NCBI GenBank assembly: GCA_963457665.1
Contig: OY735207.1
Coordinates: forward strand, 45,804,179-45,868,178
Length of the DNA stretch: 64,000 bases
Direction: 5' to 3'
Origin: Thysanoteuthis rhombus
Taxonomy: Eukaryota; Mollusca; Cephalopoda; Oegopsida; Thysanoteuthidae
In this document: in pieces, positions 1 to 12,214 of the stretch
Position numbering within the stretch: the first letter of the stretch is position 1
Layout: every line of letters begins with the position of its first letter
Notes under the pieces: model-generated
The model's database searches: none
The model's input: the letters and a program-made list of their open reading frames with translations, nothing else
Told to the model about the DNA's origin: nothing
Translations under genes and position numbers: made by a program

Positions 1-2395
1 GATTGGCGTGTCCAAAGATGCCCTGATCCATCAACTTTTCGTCGCAAGCTCCAAGATGTGTTCCTGATCTCACTTCTTTAGAAAAATAGGATGCAGCAGC
101 CAACTTAATATATTTTTGAATTGTCGTCTTCATTTTGATTTTTACGTAGGTCCCTCACACGAAAATAAAACAAAAACTGCATCATAACACCCATTGCTAT
201 TGTGGTAGAGAACATAAGAGAGAAACTAACCGGTCTCTGAAAATCAGACCTTCTAGACATCAATGTCAGATTCATATAAGTGCGTAAATGTAAGTACCTT
301 ACTTGTGATGTTTACCCTGTTGTGTTTGTGAGATCAAAGACCCAGGAAATACTGAGATACTTTTATCGGAAATTTTTCATATTGTAATAGACTCTTGCTA
401 TACATAAAAATTAATACTGCTTCAATTCAACCACACTGTTCAGAGATTGTGGAATAAAATAGAAGCAGGTCAGTCCTAGCTTCCAGTATTCGCTGAAGAG
501 ATGGACTAATCCATTCAAACATTTATTTTCACATATAAGAAATATGTACATAAAAATAAAGTTCATGAACAGAACATTAGGGGTGAAAAAGATACTGAAT
601 TACTTTCCGATTAGATTATACTGTGAAAGATTGGACACCCTAAAATCTCTACTTTGACTCTTTAACCGAAAAATCGATTGATGTAACTGAATTATTGCGT
701 CAAATTCAAGTCATCCCTAGCGGTCAATGTCTGCGCTGTCCTAGTTAGAAGTTCATTGGTAGATTTATCGACAAGCTCCATCCTGTAGATGAAAATCTTA
801 AATAATTTTACATCCAATCGATTATCTATCATAAATCTGACCTTATCTATTTACCCTTGCGATCGAAATAAGAATCATGCATAGTTTTCCAATCACCCAC
901 TGAAAAGATCAACCTTGATGACGTCGCGGAAGGATCGATCTGCTGGGAAATGATCCATTGCTCTCAGCTTCCAAAACTCCAATAAGGTTAAACGGATCTC
1001 CTTTCAGTGAGAGCTCAGTCTAACTGAATATACTAGGGGATTCGTCACTTTCAAAGAACGACTCAATAGCGAAGAAATACGTTAGCGACTATCAGAATAT
1101 GCTGTGAAGAGATAAAATTTCTTCGACGTCACTTACAATTGGATTTGCTTCTTGTGAACAATATATATCCACGCCAAGGCGTTGCAGATCACAACTAAGT
1201 CTCACCTTAAACCCCTAACTCAACCCCTCAGCCATTTACACTTTCTAACCGGAGAACCATTGCCATTTATTGGGGTTATATATCCAAAAAGAACATGCAA
1301 GGGATGAGGACATCGACAGCTTCTTCCATTGTTACACTCATTAACAAATTTTAAAAAATGTTTATAAATCCCTGTTTCCTTCATTCTGAATATTTAGTTA
1401 AATATTGTTTTCTTCTCGATTCAACTATCAATCAAATTTAATTGATATTTTTAAAAAAATTGCTCATAACATCTGCTTCATCTTTAAACAATGAATTCGC
1501 GAAGTGTATTGGTGAATGCATATTCCGTAAACCAAACATTATAGTAGTCTGATCGCTCAAAACTGGATGTAAATTTCGAAGATACTTCTAAGATTTCGCA
1601 AACATTCTGGAAAAGATAGCGTTATGGATTAAGCATCAAATTAAGTGTCTGCTTCCATTTTATTCTTTATTCATATACTTCTTTGTTTATTTGTATTGTA
1701 TTCGTGTTCATGTAATTTTATATCTCGTATTGAATGTCTTCCAAAGGCTATACGAGTAACTAACATAAGGAGGGATTTTTGGTGGCAGACATGTTCGTGT
1801 TATTCTTTCTTATTTACCTTCATCATTCCTCCTTTATCTATCCGCCCCATGGAGAGCTGGCGGTAGTGCACATGCTTGATACTTATTCCGAAAATGATGG
1901 ATTGGTTTTTGTTTCCCGTTTGAGGGTGTGGGCAATCTAGGGTTTTTGTTGTTTTTCTCTTTTCTACTCTCCCCCACAAACAGGTTGATTAAGTGGGATT
2001 GTATTAATTTAGTGAGTATCATCCACACCTAAGGAACAATTTGAAAACCAAGGGTGCACCAGAAACTAGGCCTGTTTAATGGACAATTTCTGTCTATTAA
2101 ACTAAATATTTTTCTAATTCCCTTTTTTTTGATATTTAAAATTTTTCATATTTCGTGCATCTTTCCTTCCCTAATTTTCCGAATTAGAAGTGAAAAAATT
2201 GTTAAAAGATATTCTTAAAGGAAGTTGTAAATGCTTAAAGAACTACAGTTTTTATAAACAAATATTTTGGCTATGCATCAAATTACACACTAGTGTATAT
2301 ATGACGACACATATGAAATTTGCTAAGTCCTTACTATACTAATTGTTGAAATTGAATGAATTAGACAAAACCATTTCAGTAGCCAATTAGCGAAA
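1..2395. other. AT-rich sequence without recognisable gene
   Basis: No open frame here resembles a known protein and no repeat family was recognised. Short frames (for example 1645-1866) have composition expected of chance ORFs in AT-rich DNA. The block ends where LINE-derived protein similarity starts near 2400. Confidence 0.6.
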
Positions 2396-2399
2396 CTTT

Positions 2400-4150
2400 A
2401 CAACAGTATACAGACATATCTGCACATTCCACTATAACATGTGACACAATAAACCAAGAAGAAATGAAACAGAAAATGAAAAATAAATACATTAAGAAAT
2501 TTGATAAAGGGTATGAACACATGGACAGTATCAGTAGTATGATACACAGGACCATTTCTGGGATGGACAAAGGATACACCAATAGAGAGGCGGACGAAGA
2601 AACTTATTTCGACGCACAAGGCATTACACCCCAGAGATGACACAGTGAAAAGGGAAGAAGGAAGTAGACGTCATCACAATAGAAGATTCTGCCCAGAAAG
2701 CCAAAACCGGATTAGAAAAGTGTATGCTAGTAAGTAGGAAATATATTATGCAAAGCGCTCGAAGTAGTGCAACAAATAACAGAAAACCCAACAAAAAAAA
2801 AAACAAGAAAAAAAAACAGGAGTCAGCAAAAGGACAGCAAAAAAAGAAGAATGGGAGTAGAAAGAAAAACACTGTAAATTCAAAAGATATGAAAAATATC
2901 ACATTCGGGCAACCATAGATTTGGCCACACAAAAGAATCCCTAATCATGGCAGCCTAAAACAAATGCATCACGAAGACTACATCAAGGTGAAGATCGACA
3001 GAACACTGACAAACGCAAATACCGCCTATGTGGGGGGGGGAAGCGTGAGACTCTGAATTACTTAATCAGTGAATATAGTAAACTAGCCAAGAAGGGGTAC
3101 AAGAACAGACACGATAGGGTAGCAACTGTTATACACTGGGAACTAAGCAAACGACTGGGATTCAATCATGCAGACCAATAGTAACGGCACGAATTCGAGA
3201 AAGTTCTGGAAAATAGAAGCCGCAAAATACTTTGTGGCTTTGACCACCCCATCCAAGCAAGAAGACCGAATGTGATTGTCATAGAACCTGTCAAATAATA
3301 GCATGGCTGTACCTGCAGATCACAGAGCAAAGATGGAAGAGAGTGAAAACCTAGGAAAATACCAGGACTTGGTAGAAAAATGTGTAGGACATGAAGGCCA
3401 GGGTAGTACCAATAATAGTAGGCGCACCCCGAACTGTGCCAAAGACATTAAAAACAAGATCGGGGGATACTGTTCACAGTTTTGAGCTGGATCATTTACA
3501 TTCAAAGAGTTTTTCGGAAGGTTGGACTCTTTCTTGTTATTTGTTATTTGTTTATGTTAACACGACGCTTCGGTCGATCCATTCTACGGTCTTCTTCATG
3601 TGAAATATCTGAATGTGACGGTGGTAAACAAAATTTTCCAGAGATGTTAGCTACCATTAGAAAATTCTGTTTATCACCTTCACCTTCGGATAGCACACCA
3701 GAAGAAGGCCGTCGAATGGATCAGCCGAAACGTCGTATCAACACAAACAGCAAATAGGAGTTAAATCGTCAGAAGAACTCTTTGAAGATTGCAGGAGCTG
3801 GGGATAAGAGGAAGGACTGAGACTATGCAGACCACAGTACCACTTGGGTCTGCACGAATACTAAGGAAAGTTCTGGGAAAATGAGACACCACCGCCAGTT
3901 GTCAGCAATGGCCTAACAGCTGCTGCGAAAAGGGCACGTGTAAGTAAAGCTAGGGAAGATTGAGACAGTACAAATCACAGCGCCGTTGCGATATACTTAC
4001 TGTCACTCAGCCTTCAGCAATGACCACCTGGCAACTAGTGTGAAGCTGAAAACCACAGCACTGCCGTGGAATGTGAGAATATGAGGGCAGGAGACTTGAG
4101 TAGACTTGTCACTTCGTCTTCAGCGACGACCACCAGGCAACTTGTTTGGA
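2400..4150 (+). mobile_element. R4/Dong-like LINE, 5'-truncated relic (copy 1)
   Basis: Broken 3' part of a non-LTR retrotransposon. Around 2440-2600 the + strand reads like the thumb region after the reverse transcriptase of R4/Dong elements (EEMKQKMKNKYIKKF...). At 3380-3470 it gives the typical C-terminus MKARVVPIIVGA followed by a TVPK-like motif, and near 3810-3890 the closing motif SARILRKVLGK. Between these lie many stops and frameshifts. In this clade the C-terminus carries a restriction-like endonuclease with a PD..V..D core; the middle is too decayed to show every residue. A fold-back element (about 3475-3790) interrupts the C-terminal domain. The 3' UTR (about 3890-4150) contains a repeated ~105-bp unit. 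Copy 2 follows at once. Clade assignment is from remembered protein motifs; an RLE-type LINE is firmer than R4 specifically. Confidence 0.7.
3475..3790. mobile_element. Fold-back (inverted-repeat) element inserted in LINE copy 1
   Basis: The left arm at about 3541-3597 (core CGGTCGATCCATTCTACGG) and the right arm at about 3701-3756 (core GTCGAATGGATCAGCCGAAA) are imperfect reverse complements over about 50 bp, with a ~100-bp spacer. The block sits exactly where LINE copy 1 loses its C-terminal reading relative to copy 2: LINE sequence resumes at about 3790 with LGIRGRTETMQ. This marks it as a later insertion. Two single arm-like copies occur near 50250-50440, so it is a dispersed family. No protein is encoded. 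It could be a MITE or the inverted terminal part of a larger retroelement. Confidence 0.6.
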
Positions 4151-5362
4151 AATGCAAGTATAAGGCTTTTTACCCCAGAGATTGCACAGATTGTATGTAA
4201 AAAGGAAAGAAGACGGTTGAGGACTCACCATCATAAAAGCCTGTGTACAAAAAGCCAAAACACGATTAGAAAAGTATGTGCCAGCAAATAGTGAAGATCT
4301 TATAAAAGCGCCCGAAGCAGTGAAAAGAACAACAAAAAGTGACTAACGAAGGAGCAGCAAAGAAAGAAAGAAAAATGGAAACAAAAAAACAAAAACAAAC
4401 TATACGGGGAAATTCAAAATCAGGTACAAAATGTCACATGGTCATGGCTACGCAAAGGAAACCCGAAAAGAGAAACAGAATGGCTCATCATTGCAGCCCA
4501 AAACAAATGCATCAGGACAAATTATGCCATGGGAGAAATCGACAGAACCCAGAAGAATAGCAAATGCCGCCTATTTGGAAAAAGGGCTGGGATCGTAAAC
4601 CACATAATCTATGAATGTAGTCAACAAGCCTAGAAAGAATACAATAACTGACACGACGGATTAGCAACAGTACTACACTGGAAACTGAGTAAACGAATGG
4701 ATTTCCACCATGTGGACAATTGGTACCGGCACAAACTGTAGTAAGCCATGGAAAATGGAAGCCGTAAATTACTCTGGGACTTTGACATCCAAACGTACCA
4801 GCCCACCCGAGCGAATTATCAGACCTGGAAATCGTGGGGAAGGGAAGGAGAACCTACCAAATTATAGACGTGGTCGTGCCTGCAGATCACAGAGTAGATG
4901 CGAAAGAGAGTTGAAAACCAAGGCAATGCCAGGATCTGACCAGGGAATTGAAGAAGCCATAGTAGTACCAGTAATAGTAGGTGCACTTGGATCTGTACAA
5001 AAGGCATTGAAAACGAGATCGAAGGAACTGGGTATAAAAGGAAAAATTGAGACTATGAAGACCAAAGCACTACTAGGGACCGCACGAATGCCGAGTAAAG
5101 CACGGGAAATGTGATATCTACCATAAGCTATGACCAAGAAAAAGGCATAGCGGAGCGCTGCTGAGATAGTTGAGGACGATATGAAAGGATGGCTGGAGAC
5201 CTGAGATTTACTGTTACTCAGCCCTTTGCGATAACCACTGGGCAACTGGTTTGAAACTGTAATCCACAGCAGTGCTGCGGATTGTGAGAGTGCGAAAAGG
5301 AAGCCTGCAGACTTAGGAAACTTGTTGTCACTTAGTATCAACGCAACTGGTGATAAAATTCA

Positions 5363-5366
<4 letters not shown>
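4150..5366 (+). mobile_element. R4/Dong-like LINE, 5'-truncated relic (copy 2)
   Basis: Second copy of the same LINE, starting inside the RT-to-endonuclease linker. The stretch at 4150-4320 aligns by eye with 2605-2780 of copy 1. At about 4855-5110 the frames read IIDVVVPADHRVD, then REL KK, VIVGALGSVQKALKTRSKELGIKGKIETM and ALLGTARM, the conserved end of the ORF. The IIDV-x-VP segment corresponds to part of the restriction-like endonuclease in this group. The reading frame is broken by several stops and frameshifts. The 3' UTR (about 5115-5345) holds the repeated CAGCCTT...GATAACCACTGGGCAACTGG unit and ends in AAT/AAG triplets. Confidence 0.75.
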
Positions 5367-5428
<62 letters not shown>

Positions 5429-5435
5429 AAGAAGG
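5367..5435 (+). repeat. (AAT)n then (AAG)n triplet array at LINE 3' end
   Basis: About 35 bases of AAT triplets pass into about 35 bases of AAG triplets immediately after the LINE 3' UTR. This is most simply the simple-repeat tail of LINE copy 2, later expanded. The minus-strand copy at 38965 is followed by a matching AAT array. Confidence 0.85.
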
Positions 5436-5439
5436 GAGA

Positions 5440-8400
5440 TTACATTTAACATAATCATGACCCAAAAGTGTCTTGAAAAAAGCCTAATGAAAAAGCAAAT
5501 GCTTAATACGCCATCTATTTTTTTTTAATTTTGAGATACGATTCAACAAATGTTCTCTTAATTATATTTTTTCTGACACCATAGCAGTAAAAAAAACTAA
5601 AACCTCATTACCCCTCCCCAACTTTATCTTTTGTTAAACACAATCGGAACCCACCAACCGACGGAAAAAATGTCTAATAGAGATGCCTTGAACGCATCGA
5701 AAAATAGAAATATTAGAATGATAACTGCTTCAAATTTTATGCACATAACTGTTTTAGTGATTTCTAAAAGAAGCATTAATATTACTTCTAATCTTTGCCT
5801 TGTCTTCTTTTCATCTTATTTCTGTTATTTTTCACCGTAACTCTCAGATCGTTATTGTGCGACTGTTACCAAAGCTGTAAGGGTCAGATTTACAAAAGTT
5901 GTAAATAAAAAATATACTTACCGCATTTTTTTGTGTCAGTGCAGAAAAACTTGCCTGCGATACAGAAAAACTGGTTCGTGTCGATAACATTGTTTGACTT
6001 TCACAATAGTGTCAGATTATATATTTGGACCATGTGTGTATGTGTTCTCGTGTTTATGTGTGCGTTTGAGTGTGCGGGAGCGCACTCACCATCAATGTTT
6101 GTGCTCCTTCAAGTGGTCAATATGAAATTTCTACGCCCTAAAAGAAGCCGCGTTATCGAGCCTGTCATATGAGTATGCAAGTCAATTGGTATACGTGAAT
6201 GTAATGATGTTCCATACGTGGTTGAATTACAGGTGCTGATATTGTTTCCAGACAGAAACGAATCCAGTAGATTCTCTGGTGCGTGGGTGTATACAAACTT
6301 ATCCGGAGAGTTTATGTTCTTGAAATATTTTACAGAGTTGAGTTTATCTTTACTCACTGTCTTCTTCTTTTTTTTTTTTTTTTTTAATATATGTTTACAT
6401 TAGTATATCTTTTTGTCTCAAGATATTTTCGTCAGATCACATTACCCCGCGTACCAGAACCAATCACAACATAGTCTAGAAAGGCGGCAAAATTGTTAGA
6501 TTAGTTCATAGAATTGTCTGAGAAAACGCCAGCATAAAGAAGAGTAATTAGTGCAAAGCTCTCGCTCTTTTCTTGTGATCATTTTAGTATTCCATATAAA
6601 AAGCTTTGCTCCTGATTTGGATCGTTCCAAGAAAGAAAAAAAAACTGTTTGAATATTAATTTAGAATCTTTCTAATAGTTTGTTTATTTTGTCCTAGTTT
6701 GAAACACTGGGCTTTCCTCTGTCAGACGCGAGCAAGGTGATGTTATTAAGCTGTCACCAATGATAGGATCTCAAGCTCCTTATTATGCCTTCTTATTTAT
6801 TGCATTTAATCAGACACTGATGGACTGAGTAACTCTTATGAAGTAACATAACGTGTTGAACCAGGCGGAACATTTTGAAAAGCTTCTTTCAGCTGACATC
6901 AACCGTTTTCTTATAACAAAGAAAATTTGGGTGCGACGAAAGCCATCAAGTAAACCAAGAAGAAAATATAAGATGCTTATTCACCAGCAAGATTCTTTAG
7001 TCCACTGCCACAACTTTTTCTTTTGTCTTTTTGAAAGTGTTTCATAAACTGTCTTCAAGCTTATTTAGCACTTTCCACTTTGAGAGATGTTCCTGCTATC
7101 TCTGCAAGTGTCAATAACAGCATTCTGTTACGGATATTATTACTTCAATTACACTTACTGCTGTACTTATTTTCACAATAAAATAATTTTTTTTATCATT
7201 TCCTTATTTTTTTTTTGACTCATTGTCTCTTATTTTGTTTAATAATATCAGTCCTGATCATCCATCTGGGGTTTTGGAAATTTGGATTGATATTTTTAAT
7301 TCCTGGATTATTCACATCAGAACTGATAGCTTCTCATTATACTTTATTAAAAGAGTTAGAAATATCTATACAAAGTTTGATGCTATAATTCTAATGGAAA
7401 TGCTTTATTATCATTTGATTGTCACTACGTAAGTCTATATAATCATCATTATCATTATCATTGTTTTTGTTAATATGTTCATCCTGCTACTTTTAACCAA
7501 ATTATGAAATGCAGAATGTTTTCTCAGATTAGTAAATTAAAAAAGCACGACCAAAGAAATATAGAAAGGGACAAATGGCGTCCAAGGAGTTTGTACTAAA
7601 TTTTGTTTTCTTTTTGAAGAAAGACGGGTGAGAAAAATCACGAGGTTTTTAGGCAAAAACAGAAAGCAAAACATTTCCACGTTCCCTAATTTCAATTTAC
7701 GCTTTTTTCTATTATCAGGAAAATAAGATATTATATAAAATATTTTGTGTCTTTGCATTTTGGGTGTAAGGTATATATATATATATTTATATGTATAATG
7801 GTTCAGGAGAGAAAAGATTCGTTAACAAAATATAATTGAAATTTTATCAGAAAATTTTAATTTGATAAAAAAATGTACTAAAATTATAATGGCGCAAGCA
7901 ATAATAGCGATAAACCCCAACCATCTCCACTACCACAACAACAATAGCGACAACTTTAACAACAACAACAACAACAACAACAACAACGACGATGCAAACC
8001 ACAGAAATATAAGAAGTTTTCTCTGTTTTAAACTGAACTCATGAACCGGAGTCACATGTTGAAATGAAATAAAAAGATAAAAGCGGCAGTCCGCTTCCTT
8101 TCAAGGCTCATCATAGCAGGAAAACTTCCTCTTAAGCAACTCAAAAACAGATGTCCTATGATAACGTATTGTCCGGATAAATTTAGTCTTTTGAAGACAA
8201 CGGTCACTATAGGTTATCCAACGCCAAACCTTTGCTTGCATTCTTTTTTTGAAACTGCTTACCCATTTTTTTTTTTCACATTTTTAGTAATTCTATTTCC
8301 CACAAAGGTTGTGAGTATGTTTTTTTTTTTACAAAAACCTTGTTCCTCGTTCCTTGCGAAGATAAAACAACCAGGAATAGAAGAATTCAAAAACGTGAAC

Positions 8401-9460
8401 TATTTCATTAAAAAAAAAAGAAAAGTGGAATTGCCGAACAAAAAAAAAAAAAAAAATGGTGGTTCCGTAGGTTATCAGACTGTTATTGGTAAAATGCCTA
8501 AAATAATCATTATTCCGTTGTGTTGGCTTGTTTTCCAAATATCGAACGTGTGAGAAATTTTCGCTGCAGTAATGACAAAATCATTTCCTTGAATTTCATG
8601 TCAGTCGTTTTCACGATTTTCCTTTAGTGTGTATTTTTCCCCCTATTACATCAGACGCTCATTCCAACGTTCCTAAAACGAGTGGTTCAGGTACTTAGCA
8701 GTCAGTTTGATTCTTTCTTACACATACACGAGAACACAAACAGATGGACAGAGGTTTTGGTTATCTTTCATGAAAAACGAGGCAGAATGGCTCTTGTGGG
8801 GGTGGCAAAAGCTAGGCATGATGTAATGTTTAGAAAGTCTGTCTCGGAATATTTGCTAGAGTCATTTGTTTAACAGTGCACAAATGCTGCCTCTGTTGGG
8901 TGGTGAAAAGAGAAAGCTCGACATGTTTTAAAGATTGATACTGACCCCACCCACCCTACCCCCCACACCATCAATCCACCCATTTGTATGGGGTCATGGG
9001 AGGAGGATTTTAAGCACACAATTTCATTCAACATTCTTTTTTTTTTAGTTCTTGTCTTTCTCCATCATCTTCTTCTTCATTTTCCTCGTCTTTTTTTTTT
9101 CATTTCATTTATTTGTCTTCTTTCTGGTGTTTTCCTTGTTTGGTTTTGTACGGTGCAAGGCATAAGACGATAGGAAGAGTGTGTTGTGCTAAACTTCCAC
9201 GTGATGAAGTCCTGCCTACCTTGAAAATCAGCATTCGAAATCGTGTCTTTTTTTTTTACTTGTGCAAAGACGTCGATATCAGGCACCAGCAGGCGAAATG
9301 CAACTATCTCAGCCATAAGACTTTCCAGATTCTAAGTGCTGGTACTTCTCTTGATTCTATCAACACTTATTTCTGACGATTCTTTCAACGCGAAAGCGAA
9401 TAGACTGAGAATAACGAGATGAGAATTTGTTATGAAAAAAGGTATTTTTGCCCGTGCATT
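5440..9460. other. No recognised feature; homopolymer-rich spacer
   Basis: No protein or repeat family was recognised. The stretch contains scattered poly-A/T runs (6368-6386, 8431-8455), a short AAC array (about 7957-7987) and T-rich tracts. Small open frames here lack domain-like sequence. Confidence 0.55.
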
Positions 9461-9464
9461 ACTG

Positions 9465-9616
9465 GCGGTTTGTTAGCTCAATGGTAAGAGCAACGCTACT
9501 TTAAAGCAGCTACCTGATCAGTGGCAGCATCCCCATTTCCTCTAATTGTTTACGTTGTCTACGGTGAGTGATACATTAACCGTGTAACGACGGGAGATCA
9601 TTTCAAATAAGTTTAT
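9465..9616 (+). repeat. tRNA-derived SINE (family A), plus strand
   Basis: The head reads as a tRNA-like pol III promoter: A box TTAGCTCAATGGTAAGAGC at 9473-9491, then a decayed B box. The body is AATTGTTTACGTTGTCTA...GTGATACATTAACCGTG...GGGAGATCATTTCAAATAAG. The same body occurs at 12841, 34342 and, inverted, at 51615. It runs into (AT)n. Confidence 0.8.
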
Positions 9617-9625
9617 ACACATATC

Positions 9626-9631
<6 letters not shown>

Positions 9632-9717
<86 letters not shown>
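9632..9717. repeat. (AT)n-(AG)n compound microsatellite
   Basis: About 60 bases of AT dinucleotides switch directly to about 27 bases of AG. It lies between a plus SINE A copy and an inverted SINE A pair. Confidence 0.95.
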
Positions 9718-9721
<4 letters not shown>

Positions 9722-10075
9722 TAAACATTGTGTTATATTATATCGAGACTCTATTTAAAATGATTTGGAATGAGTGTATCATTTGGCCTAGAAAGCGTAA
9801 ATAGAATTAACAATTAAAGAAAATGGGACAGCAGCAGGAAATAGGACCTGCAACCGACTGGCTACGTTGAGGCGACTGCCTGGCCGGTCGCATGTTCAAT
9901 TTCCTGTTGCAGCTCTATTTTCTTTAATTGTCTTTTCTATTTATGTTGCTTCGGCCAAGTGATACGTTAACCGTTTAATGACCGGAGATTATTTCGGATA
10001 GATTTTCAGTATGATATAACGCAATTTGTAATCATTCAGTCGGATCTTACATCCATTTCTTAATAACATACACAA
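9718..10075. repeat. Inverted pair of SINE A copies
   Basis: The left half (about 9718-9885) is SINE A in minus orientation, with the reversed body ...TGGCCTAGAAAGCGTAAATAG and GGACAGCAGCAGGAAATAGG. The right half (about 9886-10075) is the same family in plus orientation: GGTCGCATGTTCAATTTCCTG, then GGCCAAGTGATACGTTAACCG and the tail ...ATCCATTTCTTAATAACATA. The tRNA 5' halves are mostly missing, so the unit is a large imperfect palindrome around 9885. Confidence 0.75.
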
Positions 10076-10539
10076 TACGATTCATTTGATACGGTTTATT
10101 TTGGTTTTCTATTCAGGGCATTTAGGGATGGGGTCTATTTTTCTAGGTAGTAGAATCTTCTTTTTATCCTCTTTAAGAATCTTTTAAGTGATTGGTCATT
10201 GCTTGTTATGTTTTTCTGATTTATTTACTGAGGATACAGTGCTTGTTGGCAGTTATAAATAATGAATTAGGAAGATATGGTGTAGGCAGTATCATTATCA
10301 GTACGTTGTTAAACCATCAGCTCTTTGTGGCATGTTTCCTCTGTGAGAGTATCTTATTCTCACTTGACTCTGTTTCCCAGTGTTACGGTCCCCTTTTATA
10401 TGACCTTAGTTGTTAGTTTAATTATTCAGGGTTTAACCTGTCTCTGCATGTCTAAGATAATTATGGAGATTAGGTTGTTCTTTAAAATGGCTAGAGGTAT
10501 AAAATATTGATAATATTCATAATGATAACGAGGGGAATA

Positions 10540-10995
10540 AGATATCTATGGCGGTTAATTTTTAGTATACCCATATGTAGAGTATTTGGTTATGTTTGTT
10601 AATAGAAATTTTGAGTGATGCCTACATTTCAACGCAATTTTATGTTTAAAATTTTCTTTTTTTTTTGTTCTGTTGGCAAAAATGAGGATTTCAAATTTCC
10701 CATTTAGGTATAGATAGCATAGAGTTTCAATATTTTGGCATATGTATGTTTTTTAAAAGTATTTTCCATTTTATTGTGGGTCTAAGTTTGCTATCAGATA
10801 CTCTCCAATAATATGTCGAGAGTGATGTACTGCTTTTATATTTTTCGTTTGTAAATGATGAGATATGGTTGGCTAACCTTAGTTTGAAGGGTGCTTTCCT
10901 ATATAATATCTTACATCTAAGGGTTCATCTTGGGTCGATATTTCAACTTGATGTACAATATTCGATTTGTGACATTTTTTTGCAATAAGCATCCG
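10540..10995 (-). mobile_element. Penelope-like retroelement, C-terminal GIY-YIG region relic
   Basis: Read on the minus strand, this gives FKLRLANHISSFTNEKYKSS followed by STYYWRV and PTIKWKILLKN, then KHKIALKCRHHSKFLLTN. These match the end of the GIY-YIG-type endonuclease and the KCRHRxKFLL C-terminus of Penelope-like elements. The piece is 5'-truncated and broken, and overlaps no host gene. A related copy lies at 54945-57390. The 500 bases between 10080 and 10540 may be its 3' flank but do not clearly match the other copies. Confidence 0.7.
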
Positions 10996-11217
10996 TTTTT
11001 ATTTCTACTGATAGTTTTAATAAATTCATGACAAAACATAACAATACTACTATTAGAAATACTACTAACGGAGAAATAAATCAGATTTGTACGAACAAAT
11101 ACGGGTGGCTGAGAGTGCTAGAACTCAAAATTACTGACAATTTTCGCTGACACTGGGTTTCTTTCTATGTAAACTGAAGAAATTCAATAAAACTGATAAA
11201 ACAATCTTTGAATCACT

Positions 11218-11250
11218 CTCTCTCTCTCTCTCACTCTCTTTCTCTCTCTG

Positions 11251-11291
<41 letters not shown>

Positions 11292-11294
11292 ATG
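11218..11294. repeat. (CT)n-(AT)n-(GT)n compound microsatellite
   Basis: CT-rich, AT and GT dinucleotide tracts follow one another without a break. It is a spacer feature with no gene nearby. Confidence 0.95.
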
Positions 11295-11858
11295 TATACG
11301 TTTGATACTGTAATAATTACAAACAGAATTATATAGCGTGTTCTGATGATATGCGCACACACATACGCATACGCATTCATATACATGCACACACTAATTA
11401 TACCTGCTATACACACACTTACTCTACACACTGAAAAACACTCCCATGTCTCATTTAATATAACATATACGGAGACGCCTGTACACGTGTTTCTAAAAGA
11501 AAAAAAATGACAGAAGTATCAATCATGAATTGTGTGTACGTATTTACTGTCATATCATAGGAGGGATTACCATTTGTCTATGCATATTTTTTGATTGTTC
11601 CCAAACCCCTCCAAATAATCATTTGTTTCTGTCAGTTTTGCGTTAGGCGTTACACCCTTAAAAGCCCTCTTGGGTTCTTCCGGTATCTTGATTCAGATCT
11701 AGCTGACCGACGCACAATAAACAAAGCGCAGATGCTCGAAAGCACATTTCGCAGCAATGGCGTCTCCAAGACTTTTCTTTCGTAAAAGCAAAATGGTGTA
11801 AAGCGAATGTTCGTAAATCGGAATATACTTGTACTTGCACTTGTATACATTTATATGC

Positions 11859-11863
<5 letters not shown>

Positions 11864-11893
<30 letters not shown>
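11864..11893. repeat. (AT)n microsatellite
   Basis: About 30 bases of AT dinucleotides in otherwise unassigned sequence; the flanks 11300-12165 hold no recognised gene. Confidence 0.9.
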
Positions 11894-11895
<2 letters not shown>

Positions 11896-12168
11896 TCTAT
11901 AAAGTTTTACAGCTTTCAATACACTCGAAAACTTTGTATAGAAAAATAGATACATAATTTTTCTATTACTTCTGTCACCTATTTCCCAATATCTGTCAAT
12001 GTAATTCAAATAATTTTCCCCTGTTTTACGTATACTTTGTTATTATGGTAATATGTGTAGATTTTCTCTTGTTGAGATCATCAACTGTTTGCCATGTAAC
12101 AGTTTCGGGGATTTTTAAAAGAAAGCAGTTACATTAACATAGTACCACAGCAGTGTTGATCAAACTAT

Positions 12169-12207
<39 letters not shown>

Positions 12208-12210
12208 CTG
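12169..12210. repeat. (AT)n-(GT)n microsatellite
   Basis: AT then GT dinucleotides directly beside SINE B copy 12215-12470. Confidence 0.9.
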
Positions 12211-12214
12211 TGTG

